The notes: a model not told the origin generated them from the sequence alone. Positions 26,501-37,400 are shown, counted from the stretch's first letter. The stretch: DNA of 47,804 nt from Gelidibacter algens (GCF_001678675.1 NZ_LZRN01000032.1:1-47804), one strand, 5' to 3'. Translations and numbers: made by a program.

Positions 26501-29500
26501 TAAATAGCAAGCTGGTGTTTTAATTTCACCACTCATCATATCTTGAGGGTCTTGAAAGTAATAGAGATCGTGTTCATCCCTTCCAGCAAGATTTAAAATC
26601 ATAGATGTTCCACTAGACCTTCCTGCACGTCCAATGCGCTGTAAATAGTTTGCTGTTTCTGGTGGAAGTGACGAATTAAATGTCACATTTAAGTCTCCAA
26701 TGTCAATTCCCATTTCTAGCGTTGACGTTGCCACTAATACATTAGTGCTATTTTGCTTAGGTTGTTTTTTAAAATCGTACTCTAATTTTTCTCTTTCGTT
26801 TCTATCTATAAGGCCTGTATGGTCTTTTGCAAAAATTCTTAATGAGCGACCTCTGTTGTAGACCATTCTATAGTAATCTAACTGAGATTTTTCAATAACT
26901 TCATAATGGCCATTACACCTATATTGAAGGCATTTCATATCCTTAACCAAATCGGCGCCACTAAAACCTGTATTTACTTTATGACCACACTTTACACAAC
27001 CAAAAAAGGTCACATCGGAACTTACGTAAATACTATCTTCTGCTAAACCATAATTTGTAACACCAGCTGCTACTCGCGTATCTAAGATTCTGTTTGAATC
27101 TAAATAAGCTAAAAGCTGAGCATAGAAATCATTAATTAATTCTTTTTCTTCTGATACAATGGTTTGAAAGCATTTCTTAAAATAGGCACTAAACCAGTTG
27201 TCCTTCGATGCTGCTTGCACCACATCAAAAGCTCTTGTATTTGGACCACTTGCTAGTGCTAGAAACTTTGGAAGCCTAGATGAAGGTCCAAAATTCTTCA
27301 TTAAAAAGAATTGTTGATTAACATTTCCTCTATGCCCAATCAAATAAGAATTTGTACGCTCTGTCCTGTACTTTTTTAAGTAGCGGTGATCTACACCACC
27401 TTTTGTTCTCAACCTGTGTAAAAAGCCATTTAAAAACTTAAGGAAAGGCTCTTTATCAATAGCACTACCTAATTCATTTTCATCTAACCAATACTTCATC
27501 TGGTCATATACTTCTCCCATCAATCCACTATCAAAGTGAGTTGCTGAAGCTCCTGTTTTTTCTAGGGTACGACCAATGATTGCTCGATAAGAAAACTCAG
27601 CCCATATTTCCCAAGACATTCTATTCGAGAATTCTTGGTCAAAAACAGCACTAAATTTTCCACTTTTATTTTGATAATCTGTTATTTCTAATCTTGCTTC
27701 GCAATCTGGCGGAAAGAATTTGTAATAATACGCTTCAAGATTCCCTTTGCCTTCATCATCTGAATTTGCTCTCCAATAATTAATAAAACGTTCATAAACT
27801 TCAGACAGCTTTATAGGTTCTTTTGAACCTTTTAATATGGTTTGAATGGCGTGCCTCATTCCAAAACGAAAATTTCTATTTTCTATAAATCCAGCTTGAT
27901 GTGCTGCATCTTGGACACCATTAGTAAATGCTAATAGTTTTCGTTGACGGTCATTAGTAGGGTCTGTGGCCGTTGCTAAAACTTGTGCCGTAGCGATAGA
28001 TTCTAATGTCGGCACCCCTGTACCAATTAGAGCTAAAGTGTTTCTTGAATTACAATGAGGGCAAATTTTATCTACTCTATTGCCATCTACAATCCGAGTA
28101 CCTAATATTTTAAAATACTCTGGACTCTCATAATTATCATAAATACTAAGAGAATTCGGGTGTAAATAGCCATCAATCTCATCACCGGAATGACTGTAGT
28201 CTGACGCATATATTTCTGTATATCCTTTATCTTGTAGACTACTAATAAAGTAAAGGTTCTTATTTTGATTATTTGCTATTAAATGTTGACGTGTTCTTTT
28301 TAAATCTTCTTCAAAATGTACATTTTGTTCTTTTTTAATTCCTATCCAACCACTACCTCCACATTCACGACAAAAGTATGGTGGTAATGATTTTGCCTTG
28401 TCATTTGGATTACTGTCACTTTCCCATTCAAAAACAGGGCTAGGTTGAAGTTTGCGTACAATTTTAGAAAGACTGCGTAACCAATAGGTTATTTGTAAAT
28501 AAAGAAATGGAAATTGCTTTTTACCCGATTGTTCCTTAGCATAGGTTATCAATGACAGTAAAGAGCCAAATAATAATCTTACATTATCTGGGTCTAAGTC
28601 TACATCAATTTTATCCTTCCATCTTATAAGTAGTGGCTTAATTTCAACCACTTTAGATTTTGATATCTTAAGTAGTTCAAAAAACCATTCGTTTTTCTTT
28701 AAAGCTTCTCCTAACTGGCTTGGGTTTAAATCCTCGTAAGTCCAAAATTTTAGCTGTCTTGCCAAATAAGTCTCATAGGTGTCATTCTCTAAGAATGCAC
28801 ATTGTGCTATATTTTTAAGATTCACATTAGGGGCTTCAAGAGCATCTGCAAAAAACTCATCAGGTTCTTGCCGTTGTTCTTCTATTACTGAATCTATTGT
28901 TACTTTAACACCAAAAACTTTAGAAAAGAACTCAACTAATTCTTGTTTCCCTTCATCTCCTCCTGCTAATGTTGCAGAAGTTCCAACAGGGACAATTTGA
29001 TCTTTTGGTAGTTTAAGTTTTAATTTTAAGCGACGTATTAAGTTTGCTACATCTGAACCTTTTGCACCATCATAAGTGTGAAGCTCATCTAGGACTATGA
29101 ATTTTAATAAGCTTGTATTCTTAAAATTATGGTGCCATAAATTGTGAAATCTTGATTGCAATAAAGCAAAATCAAGCATTTTAAAGTTTGTCAATAAAAT
29201 ATCTGGCGGCGATTTTACGAGGGTATCTCTATCTTCTATGATATGATCTTCACCCATTCTTGTGTTACGCACACCATTTTTATCTTTTCCCTCACCAATA
29301 AATAAACCTGCACGGATTTTTCCTTGTAAAACGTGCTTACCATCAGCATCTTCAAAATTATTTATTTCTTCAGCAATTCTTCTTGCCTGATCTGTAGCCA
29401 ATGCATTCATTGGATATAGAATTATTGCTTTTATCCCTGGCGTATCTCTATGCTGATAGCAATAATCCAATAATGGGAATAAGAAACTTTCTGTTTTACC

Positions 29501-29830
29501 AGACCCTGTTCCAGTTGTTAGAATTACAGGTTCAGGATTATGCCCATTTCTGGTAGACAATTTAGCAAATGAAGCGAATTGATGGTGGTAGGGGTCAAAG
29601 GGTGGTTTTACAAATAAGGATTTTTCAAAAATTTCCTTATCACTTTCCGAAGTGATTTTATCAAACGGTAGTCTAAGTTGCATATAGGGCCCTTTAAACA
29701 TACCTCTCCTTTCATTCAAAAGAAAGGCCTCAAAAGATTGGTCTAATGCTGCATCTTCAAAATTGAAAGTAGATCTTAAGTAATCTACTACCGCACGTTT
29801 TATTTCATTTGCTTGTAATAATGGTAGCAT
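23516..29830 (-). CDS. DruE/YprA-like giant helicase with DUF1998 and nuclease-like tail
   Basis: This 2104-aa protein has an SF2 helicase core. Walker A is TTGTGSGKTE (about 105-114), the DEAD-type box is VLDELHTYDGAKGSDV (about 250), and motifs V and VI are STLEMGIDIGDLNV and QRIGRAGRSSGT (about 1035-1070). Several Cys pairs suggest zinc ribbons (CRECGG near 487, CVKCGH near 947, CSNCDH with CPVCGH near 1355-1380). The DUF1998 signature YETIPGGTGYLSKLF with CSCKQEGKDGCYRCIYTYG lies near 1605-1655. The C-terminal 350 residues contain RPDFVMTC, IAIYLDGYEFHAS and DLAIRNNIIDSGRYNQWIFTW, a Vsr-like/PD-(D/E)XK-type pattern. DruE of Druantia and the DrmA-DrmB pair of DISARM are the closest functional parallels. 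The reading frame is intact. Confidence 0.85.
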   Translation of the reverse strand: MLPLLQANEIKRAVVDYLRSTFNFEDAALDQSFEAFLLNERRGMFKGPYMQLRLPFDKITSESDKEIFEKSLFVKPPFDPYHHQFASFAKLSTRNGHNPEPVILTTGTGSGKTESFLFPLLDYCYQHRDTPGIKAIILYPMNALATDQARRIAEEINNFEDADGKHVLQGKIRAGLFIGEGKDKNGVRNTRMGEDHIIEDRDTLVKSPPDILLTNFKMLDFALLQSRFHNLWHHNFKNTSLLKFIVLDELHTYDGAKGSDVANLIRRLKLKLKLPKDQIVPVGTSATLAGGDEGKQELVEFFSKVFGVKVTIDSVIEEQRQEPDEFFADALEAPNVNLKNIAQCAFLENDTYETYLARQLKFWTYEDLNPSQLGEALKKNEWFFELLKISKSKVVEIKPLLIRWKDKIDVDLDPDNVRLLFGSLLSLITYAKEQSGKKQFPFLYLQITYWLRSLSKIVRKLQPSPVFEWESDSNPNDKAKSLPPYFCRECGGSGWIGIKKEQNVHFEEDLKRTRQHLIANNQNKNLYFISSLQDKGYTEIYASDYSHSGDEIDGYLHPNSLSIYDNYESPEYFKILGTRIVDGNRVDKICPHCNSRNTLALIGTGVPTLESIATAQVLATATDPTNDRQRKLLAFTNGVQDAAHQAGFIENRNFRFGMRHAIQTILKGSKEPIKLSEVYERFINYWRANSDDEGKGNLEAYYYKFFPPDCEARLEITDYQNKSGKFSAVFDQEFSNRMSWEIWAEFSYRAIIGRTLEKTGASATHFDSGLMGEVYDQMKYWLDENELGSAIDKEPFLKFLNGFLHRLRTKGGVDHRYLKKYRTERTNSYLIGHRGNVNQQFFLMKNFGPSSRLPKFLALASGPNTRAFDVVQAASKDNWFSAYFKKCFQTIVSEEKELINDFYAQLLAYLDSNRILDTRVAAGVTNYGLAEDSIYVSSDVTFFGCVKCGHKVNTGFSGADLVKDMKCLQYRCNGHYEVIEKSQLDYYRMVYNRGRSLRIFAKDHTGLIDRNEREKLEYDFKKQPKQNSTNVLVATSTLEMGIDIGDLNVTFNSSLPPETANYLQRIGRAGRSSGTSMILNLAGRDEHDLYYFQDPQDMMSGEIKTPACYLEAKDILKRHFMAFCFDNWATLDPEENKIPPLVRMLNVKSLRPGDPNFLFQKIAAYIESNKTLLYEAFVDQYKDQLGENSNSLSSIFEDLSSGRLVNRLTVIHKDLLAELEYYAKKVKDVNKRLRSLPETGNETIILKNEKRALSSAIYNIHRRNVIEYLTNVGVLPNYAFPETGVTLNAQIKRKKQVDGKTEYKYEDFSEIVRPSSSALTELAPANTFYSQGYKLKSEGLEIKSQEDYEEHRFCSNCDHVKKEIDVEEEHQTQCPVCGHGSWSSLNNRKVLVKLQGVLSVNDKEDSKITDSSDDRERKFYQKSVHIKINQSSSQGAHVLKRVPFGIEFFQDVEYLEINTGIREEGFFGTREIEINGEKHPQVGFVVCKTCGKSTERPLTARELSDRRRAYHFPYCSNREAVYDDAIDDVFNEIYLYRKFNTEALSILLPIQEFRSEERIALFKAGLQLGLKEYFKGRPDHILIRENEIFNKASNRKDKYLVFYETIPGGTGYLSKLFDTEVFTEILKKAYERIAFCSCKQEGKDGCYRCIYTYGNQYERTILSRSEAQELFSDIIEKADEWNSIESLQNVSTFANNEESDLELKFVTLLETLSDRYTGSSFKPDNEKGLKIYRLKLIYRNCEIVYKIYPQNLGRVLQGVTLKTRPDFVMTCVRISINDKEWSLDDIEKLKSIAIYLDGYEFHASENHSRFPSDLAIRNNIIDSGRYNQWIFTWGDFSENMFNEKDILGLKQDEKVIKDKFFLKHPSFRGYDVSDIFLNNNITRFFHLIINPLTNIDLKIWSSLALFNSQSKMMGTFYSPDNTEAILNHRSVSEIEKAPQGLTNYVYADGIKFKEEATFGVFIRPQDFLLKAFGGFKVVTFWDKENWIKFWKIYNLTQFHNITVESLDAEIKPQDVAPKNEVSNEILSNFDEELHVIVRLFFKENIEFNTEYDFDLIESDIIIASAELGAHSKKIVINPFDEESKQTFINNGYKVYSPDNFKLED

Positions 29831-29836
29831 AGTCTT

Positions 29837-32210
29837 TTACTGTTCTTTTTTTAGTTGTAATGAAATTATATAATCTGATGGCGAAGCATAAAACAAATCA
29901 TTGTTATCAAAATCAACATCTTCATTAAAATAGTCTTTTAAAATATGTACTTGTCCATCAATGACCAGAGCTATCTCAAAGTCCTTTCCTCTCTTAATTG
30001 CTTCCTTTTTTTCCGACCTACTTAAATGAAAGTAAGTACCATTAAATGACTTAACCTCTAAGTATTTCCAGTTTGGGTTATCATTCAATTTGTAACGTAT
30101 ATCGTAATGTTTATTATCTGATTTATCTGATGTATTGGAAAAACTAGAAACCCATTCCACCTTTGCAACGTCCTCACTTTTCATTAGTGAGTTAAATACA
30201 ATTTGCTCCGCTTTCTTTCCAGATAATTTGTTTCGCTTTCCAACTTTATCATTGTGATTCCAACTACCATTTTTACTACTTTTACCATTGGAAAAAGTAT
30301 GGTTTAGTTTTGTTGAAGAACTGTATATAATTTCTCCAGTTACTTCTTCTTCAGGATCACTATTGTCATCCTTTTCATTACTTTCTATAGCAGCCGTTAA
30401 ATAAGAAATAATTTTATCGTCATTACCCTTAAAGTAGAAAAGACTTCTAATTTCACTTTCTTCAATATCTACCTCGTTAATCTTACTTTCCTTAAGCAGT
30501 GATTTATATTCAGGTAGAATTTTTATCAAAGATACTTCTGCACTTTCCTTTATTTGAATTCCAAACTCCTTGCTCACTACTTGTTTAAGCACATCTAGAT
30601 AGTTTAGCTCTAATTCAAATCTGTTATTTAGCAGCGAGTTTTCAATAACTTGTCCATATATGAGGTTTTCATACTTTTCTTGAAAGTTAATAAGGTGCTT
30701 TTGCAGTTCTTTATTTTGATTTAAGTGCTTCCAAAGGGATGTATTGAAATCTTCTTTTAAGTCGTTTCTTTTATTTTCAAACTGTGCTTTATGATAATTT
30801 ATAATTCCATTAAAATCATCCTCAAACAAGTGAGTAATTGGGATTTCTAATTCACTAGTTATTGCTTTCAAAAAATCGATGGATAGTTGGTCATTAAAAT
30901 CAGTATAATCGATATTCTTAAATTTCTTCGAAATGGTATAGCCAAAATCATTAAGTAATAACTCCGCTAATTCATCTGAATCCTTTACTGTAGCAGGAAA
31001 CTCCTTATCTCCATATTCATAAACTCTAGACCAAAAACAAATTTCATCCTTAGAGATTCCAAGCAACTCTAAAGCCTTGTTGTAATGTTCAGTTAAAGAA
31101 TTGACCTCAATTGTAAAAATGGTGTCTTTGAGACTATTTTTGTCTTTAAAGATTGTTCTGTAATTATCTTTGTGCTCATTCACTTTAAACAACACACATA
31201 GAATTTCAGCAAAAGCTTCACATATTTTTGGTGTGTCTTTTACAATTTCTAAAGTGGTGTTTTGTTCTACACATAAATAAAAGCCTTGACTTGTTGGGTT
31301 GGGTAAGAATTCACCTGAAAGAAGGTTCTTAGATTCCCCATTTTCAATAGCATACCTTAATGAAGAAACGAGTCTTATATCAACTTTCTTCAACTCATCT
31401 GCTTCATTTTTTTGAATAGAGTCCTTAATTGAACTTAACCTGTATGTTAGGATATATGGCTTAATTTTTTCTAACCACTTTTGAAACTTATCATTGACAA
31501 CACTTTCACGTACAGAATCTTGGTAAATCTGTAAATCAACATCTTTGAATGTTTTTACCCCAAAATATTTCGAGATTTGACTTTCCCCAGACCTTTTCGG
31601 AAAATCAAAAACCCAAAAATCTTCAGCAATTTTTGAAGGCAAAGTTGAATTGTCACTGTAGTATACTTTCTCAACAGATATGTACTCTTTCTTATTACGC
31701 TTCTTTGCTAATAGTTTATAATCTTTAACCTTGTTGGCATAGTCAAAATCCTTTTTAAGTTTAAAAAAAACTGAACGCAAGATTGTAAATTTTACGTGCG
31801 TATTTTTCTTCGGGATTTATACGTTCTAATTCTTGTAATATGCTATACACTTCGTCAACCTCTAAATCGTTAAATAAACGACTCACTTTAAGCTGATGCA
31901 ATACATCTATTATTTTATTTTCACTAATACTTAACGCTTTGAAAACCTGATGTTCAAAGTTTATGGAATTATAGCCTAGTTCTTTAGCAAAATCTAGGTC
32001 TGCAATAAATTTGGTGTTTAAACCATTTAAGTAATTTTCTGCTACTTGATAATAAATATAAGAGGGATTGTCATTTACTGGTGTCACCTTATTATGAAAA
32101 GAGTAACTAAAGGTATCTACATTGTCAAAACTCAATTGTCTTGATATATAACCGTCTGAAATTATCCAAGCAACTAAAAATTTACTTATTGAAAAGTTAA
32201 GGGTGATTAA
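29837..32210 (-). pseudogene. DUF3883 second half of a GHKL-DUF3883 protein, without start codon and frameshifted
   Basis: Two frames (31761-32210 and 29837-31780) join if one T is removed from a T8 run (A8 at 31763-31770 on the plus strand), reading NLAFSFFKLKKDFDYANKVK across the junction. Neither frame has a normal start: the first contains no ATG at all, and the second contains none before the LMKSEDV segment about 530 codons in. The last 120 residues hold a DUF3883 domain (KKAEQIVFNSL, then HYDIRY, then YLEVKSFNG), a PD-(D/E)XK-like nuclease fold with candidate E, D and E-x-K residues. Such domains usually end long GHKL-ATPase proteins, so this is most likely the rest of the gene at 32302. 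The long open frame means the damage is recent or is a sequence error. Confidence 0.65.
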
Positions 32211-32239
32211 CTAATCGATTCAAAGTTTAGTTAATCTCC
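32202..32239. repeat. Inverted repeat in the GHKL-DUF3883 gap
   Basis: Arms GATTAACTAA (32205-32214) and TTAGTTAATC (32227-32236) are exact complements with a 12-base loop. With one mismatch and two further pairs the arms reach 13 bp (32202-32214 and 32227-32239). The repeat carries the stop codon that closes the DUF3883 half upstream, so it may be an insertion scar or a regulatory dyad. Confidence 0.55.
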
Positions 32240-32247
32240 GTTACCTT

Positions 32248-32266
32248 ATACTCTTTATGAGAGTAT
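32248..32266. repeat. Short inverted repeat ATACTC / GAGTAT
   Basis: Exact 6-bp arms at 32248-32253 and 32261-32266 are separated by 7 bases, next to the larger inverted repeat. Two hairpins in a gap of about 90 bases, inside an otherwise gapless operon, are unusual. There is no T-run in transcription direction that would make it a standard terminator. Confidence 0.35.
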
Positions 32267-32301
32267 TTTCTGGCCAACTTGTCTGATTAAAAAACTAAAT
32301 T

Positions 32302-34437
32302 TTAGTAAATGTAATTTTCATCATCTCTATGCAGCTGTTCTGTAATCTGCTTGGTTTTTGTAATTCTATTTACACCTAGCCATAAAAAGAAATTGTCTAA
32401 GTAGCTTATACCATTATCTTCTAGCTCCCAATAATCATTGTCTAAAACATAGTTTGCATCATCAAAAATATCTTTAAAGATGATGGCTGTTGTTTTACCA
32501 GTATCATATCCTTCACCCAAAAAGAGGTCTTTGCCGTAACTTACTTCCAAGTTTTTATTTAATAAAGGCACATCCAAGTTAATACTGTTTCTCCTATCTG
32601 GGTTTACTTGATAAATTGAAAATAAAGACTTTACCATTTCAGTAACTATCTTTAATTTGCCATCATCATTTTCTTCGGTAGCTTTTATTTTATTTTCTGA
32701 AGTAGTAACGATATGCCTAATAACATCAGTTATATCGTTTGAACCGATATTAACGATATCTGAAATCAACCTTTTAAGAGGTCGAGAACGGTGTTCATTC
32801 TCAATCCGTTTTTCCTTAATTTCTTCTTCAAAGACTTTAATCAATTCAGTATATAAGCCATCTGACATAAATGAAATTTCAACAGCTTTAGGAATAAAAT
32901 ATTTTTCAATATCCTTCCTATTCATCATAAATGCCTGATTATGCTCAGAAATAGGATTACCTGCATTATCAATAAGTAATGGCACTTTATTTTTTGAAGA
33001 ATGAATTTTTCTGAAAGACCAACTTGTCAATAATTTTATAAGTTGTGCACGTTCTGGTATACTAGTTATTAATTTTGTAACCGAGGCTAAAATTTCTTGC
33101 CATCCTTCTTCAGAATATTCAGAACCATAATTTAAATCTGCCTCTATATCTTCCGGAATAATTAGGTCGGCAAATAAGGATTCAACCTTGTTTCGCATCA
33201 CCCAATTAGAAAATTCATCGCCGTAAAATACAGCATCTTCGTAAGTGCAATAACTACCGTCAACACAAGGAAATATCTTTAAAGTGTTTTTAAAACCTGC
33301 TATGGTTTTATAAAAATCTTTAAGTATTTCATTTTCATTAGCTCGGTCTACAGTCAGGAATTTATAAGATGACCAATCACTTGTTTCTTTTCTAATACTG
33401 TTTTCTGCAATATCACCAATGCTTTTAGCAATTTCTGATAGTAAATTGATGTTATCTTTTGAATTATTTATGTGATTTCTAGTTGGGTCAAGATCGAGCG
33501 TTGCGTGTATTAAAAAAGGTAAGTGTGTTCGTTCTTGGGTAGGGAAATAGGTAAAAAACTTCGAGTTTACATCGCTTAAATCATCTTTCCAAGCAATTTT
33601 GTATCTGTAATATTGTTCTTTCCCTTTTACCGTTTTATATAAAACATCACCAGAATCTTTAATATTCCAAGTGGCATCATTAATAGTTATTTTGGCTCCA
33701 GAATCGTTTGTAAATCTAGAAAGGCTTTTATCTAAAACCCCTTGACTATCTTTTACCTCTATAGTTTTTATATGATTTAAAAAAAGTAATATCTCTGGTG
33801 CTAACAAACTTAACTGACCTTCAATACCGTTTATAACTTCTTCGTTATCTGAAATATACTTTAACTCAATAGTTGTTTGATAAGCTGAAGGTTCTTTGTT
33901 GGTATATAATCTAGGAATTGCTAGAATGGCAAAAGGCACTTCACCTTCGCTTAAATACTCTTTATTGTCTGCTATTAATTTGCGTTGGCCCTCTTCTGAG
34001 AGCGCATTAAATTCAGCTTTGGCAATCTCTTGAGAAAAAACAACAGTATCGGTTTTAGTTTTAATCTTTACCTCTGTTACCCAATTAAGAATAGAACGGA
34101 AGCCCAATCCTTTGTTTCCAATAAACTCTCGTTTTTTGCTTGAGGTATGTGCAATCATTAAAGATGCAATTCCTTCTTCAGCAGTAAACGGATTTCCGTT
34201 GTTTGATATAGATAAAGTATGGTTCTCTCTGTCTAGCTCAATAACTACCGTATCTGTCTTTGCATCATCTGCATTTTGTAACAGTTCTAATATCTGTCTA
34301 CCATTATAGGATTCTGTTGTCCCTTTCTCTAACCTGTAATCACTGGTAATGCGTTTTACTTGTTTATAAGTATCACGATTCTCCTCAATTAATTTGAGTA
34401 CATCTTCAGCAAATATGGTTTGTGCTTTAATCAACAT
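32302..34437 (-). CDS. GHKL (HSP90-like) ATPase, sacsin-type N-terminal domain
   Basis: The 711-aa protein has a GHKL ATP-binding fold at its N terminus: N-box ILELLQNADDAK (about 49-60), G1 SISNNGNPF (about 76-84) and G2 FIGNKGLGFRSILNW (about 105-119). This is the sacsin/Hsp90-like type often fused to DUF3883 in bacterial defence loci. The rest is helical with no known catalytic motif and ends at FLWLGVNRITKTKQITE plus about 12 residues. Homologous proteins normally continue well past the WLGVN segment, so this is probably an N-terminal half cut off from the 29837-32210 part. The ATP site itself looks complete. It begins 11 bases after the methyltransferase. Confidence 0.8.
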   Translation of the reverse strand: MLIKAQTIFAEDVLKLIEENRDTYKQVKRITSDYRLEKGTTESYNGRQILELLQNADDAKTDTVVIELDRENHTLSISNNGNPFTAEEGIASLMIAHTSSKKREFIGNKGLGFRSILNWVTEVKIKTKTDTVVFSQEIAKAEFNALSEEGQRKLIADNKEYLSEGEVPFAILAIPRLYTNKEPSAYQTTIELKYISDNEEVINGIEGQLSLLAPEILLFLNHIKTIEVKDSQGVLDKSLSRFTNDSGAKITINDATWNIKDSGDVLYKTVKGKEQYYRYKIAWKDDLSDVNSKFFTYFPTQERTHLPFLIHATLDLDPTRNHINNSKDNINLLSEIAKSIGDIAENSIRKETSDWSSYKFLTVDRANENEILKDFYKTIAGFKNTLKIFPCVDGSYCTYEDAVFYGDEFSNWVMRNKVESLFADLIIPEDIEADLNYGSEYSEEGWQEILASVTKLITSIPERAQLIKLLTSWSFRKIHSSKNKVPLLIDNAGNPISEHNQAFMMNRKDIEKYFIPKAVEISFMSDGLYTELIKVFEEEIKEKRIENEHRSRPLKRLISDIVNIGSNDITDVIRHIVTTSENKIKATEENDDGKLKIVTEMVKSLFSIYQVNPDRRNSINLDVPLLNKNLEVSYGKDLFLGEGYDTGKTTAIIFKDIFDDANYVLDNDYWELEDNGISYLDNFFLWLGVNRITKTKQITEQLHRDDENYIY

Positions 34438-34448
34438 TGTTTTATTTC

Positions 34449-37400
34449 CTATTCTTTTTTATCGTTAAATAGCTCTTCAAAATGTGCCCAAGCCGTTTTA
34501 TAATCTTCTACGCGGTCACATTTAGCAAATGGCGCATAATAGGTTATTTTTTTTCCTTGGTATAATTCGCTTTTAGTAATTGTATGCTCGTAGGTTTCGC
34601 CTGCTTTCATTGCTGCAATAGCATTCCAATCACCTCTATCTAAACCAACACCTACTAAACCTTTAGAAACTGTAAAAACAATATTTCCTTTAGTATCATA
34701 CCAAGTATCGTCTTCGTTTTGCTGTAGTACGGGAAACTGAACATTATACATTAAAACCAATTCTTCTAAGGATAACCCTAATGCCATAGCAGTAATGACA
34801 TCTATTTCCACCAAAGCTTGTCTGCGTTCAAACCAATTGCGCAATGGTATTTCCCATTTCCATTCTTCAGTAAGTGAATCAAATGGCTTTAAACGTTGAT
34901 CAGCCTTACTCCACGAGTCTTGATTAAAATCATCATTCCAATTGCGCTCCCATAAATCTGCGTAGTAATTATTTATGCAGTTTAAAGTAAGCGTTCTAGA
35001 AATCAATTGTGATTTATAATTTTCTGGAACCCCCAAAGGAAAAGATTGGATTCTGCTATCTGATAGATTAGCTGAGCCAATAGTTTTTACAAAGAAATCA
35101 TAAATCAAAGAAGATGTAAGGGCAGAGGCCTCTAACAAGTGTTTTTCCTCTTTAAAAATTATAGATATTACTCCGTGTATATGAGCAGTTTTTGGTGGAA
35201 AAAGAGCTGATGCAAGTGATCTCTCTGTATTAATATCAACCATTTTTCTAAAGCCCAACTTATAGTAATCAAGCCAATTATCAGTTTTCTGTAAACCATT
35301 TTCATCTTTTCCAACTATAAATGCACGTATACAGGTTTCATAACCTAATTGAACATTTGCCGGAACATAATTTGTTCTTGCTACAGTAAATTCATCAATT
35401 AAAGTGTGATCAATAATATCATAATGGGAATTTTGTGTGCAAATTTCTCTTGGGGTTTTGTATAAAGGATTACCGACAAAAAAATGAGGTCCGCTATAAA
35501 CCATTTCAAAACTATCTAATTTAGGGTGTTTTGTTATTCTAATAATGTGTCCTGCATTTAAATCGTTTGTTTCATCCCAACAGACTGTAACTTTATTTTT
35601 AAAATCTAATACAGTATGATTGGAATTTCCGATTTTCTGAAGAATACTTATAATTTCACTTGCGTGAACGCTGACTAATTTGGCGCTTTGCCAATTAGTA
35701 TTATTCCCAAACGTTTTTGAAAGAATTCTTAACTCCTTTTCGGTAAAATTAATGACTCTCGATTTATGCGGTTTCGTGTTCCAATTAAAGCTGTTGTCAT
35801 TTTCATCTTTTATTTTCATTCCCTGAACAACGCCAGACCCATTATGGGACAATGAACTTCCTATAGTACTTGGATGAAATAAATTGTTTATAGCTTTAAA
35901 GTTTGGCTTTTCTTTTAGTTCTTCATACACACAAATGGAATAAAATCTAGTATGTGAAACCTCCGAAAACAGCATTAATTCATTTCTAAAGTTGAAATAA
36001 TACTTAAGTCTCGCATTTCCAACTTTCCTAAATGGTTTTCCTTTAGAGTCATTAAAGATGTCAATTGGATGGATCAAGCCCATAAAACCATTCATTGACA
36101 TTAATGAAAATCCATTTTCAAGTACACATTTATATAAGTTCGTTTGCTGTCCTTTTAATAATGGATAGTTTTGGTGACCATTCATAAAAGTTGCAGCAGA
36201 TTCTACAGCTATATATTCATTAAAATAGGCTTCTTTTTGTATTTCAACTCTCAAGAACTCTTCTTGAAGCTTTCTAATTTTAGGTGCAGAAATCTTTCTA
36301 ATCTCCAATTCAGGAAAAGACTCACCCATAATCCCTTTTTCTTCAAATTGAAGCTTCAACCAAGGCGGATTCCCTACAATAACATCAAAACCACCACGTT
36401 CTTTAAATACTTCTATAAATTCAATTTCATTGTGGAAAAAGCGGTGTTGTTGTGCTAATGCTTCTACGTATTTTATGCGCTCATCATCGTCAAACAAATT
36501 TCCTGCTCTGGCTTTTTTACGTATTTGTTCTTTTATGTTTTGCTCAGTGCCATCAAGCGTAAGTTCATTACTGTCTATTTGTAGTATCGATTCAATTTCA
36601 TTGTACCACTCGGTTCTGCTGGGTAATAAGCGTACATCACGCACATCCCAAAACCAAAGGCTACACCAATAATCCAACACTAATTTTAACTTGTAATAAG
36701 GTGCAGAACGGTCTTTACGAGATTCGGCTAGTCGCTCTTTTTCGTCATAGCCTTTTGCCTTAATTTGAGGGTTAGGTTGTCCATATACTTGGTACACAGA
36801 AGAAGTATCTGCAATTACTCCCTTTTGCTGTTTGTAATGTTCTTCCAGTAAATAATCTATGACACTACTTATCTTTTGCAGTCGTGTAATTTCAACACTG
36901 GTTAATGGTTGTTTAAATTCGTTTCGCCAGTCTTTAAAAGCAGTTAGCTCAACATCCGTTAATTCTTCCTTCAATAATTTAATGCCATAACTTGGCACCA
37001 TATTATCATCTGCTAATAAGAAGTGGTAAATCTGATTTTGCTTTCGCGAAAGCGTTCCATCTTTCTTCCATAATACACGCTTAGGCGCTTTGTCCCACCA
37101 AGGTTTTGGCAATGGCTTTTTGGCAATGGCGCCAGATGCGGTTTTAGGATATTGCAGTGAGCAGTCCTTCTCGTTATATACTTTTAGCCAAGCGCCAACA
37201 ACTGCATTACCAGCACCAAGACGGTGTGCAAAAAATGGGGTTTCCATATTTTTGTGCATACAATTAAGCCACAATGATAGTTTACCGAGCTCAACCGCAG
37301 TTGGGTTTAAATCGACACCATACACATTATTTGCTGCGATATAGGCTTTTACTTTCTGTAATTCGTCCTTATAAACTCCTGGCGTAATACGTTTGCGGCC

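Noticed and set aside
31761-31780. Programmed ribosomal frameshift at the T8 run
   Set aside because: Joining the frames needs a +1 (or -2) shift, not the usual -1, and the upstream frame itself lacks a start codon, so a broken gene is simpler.
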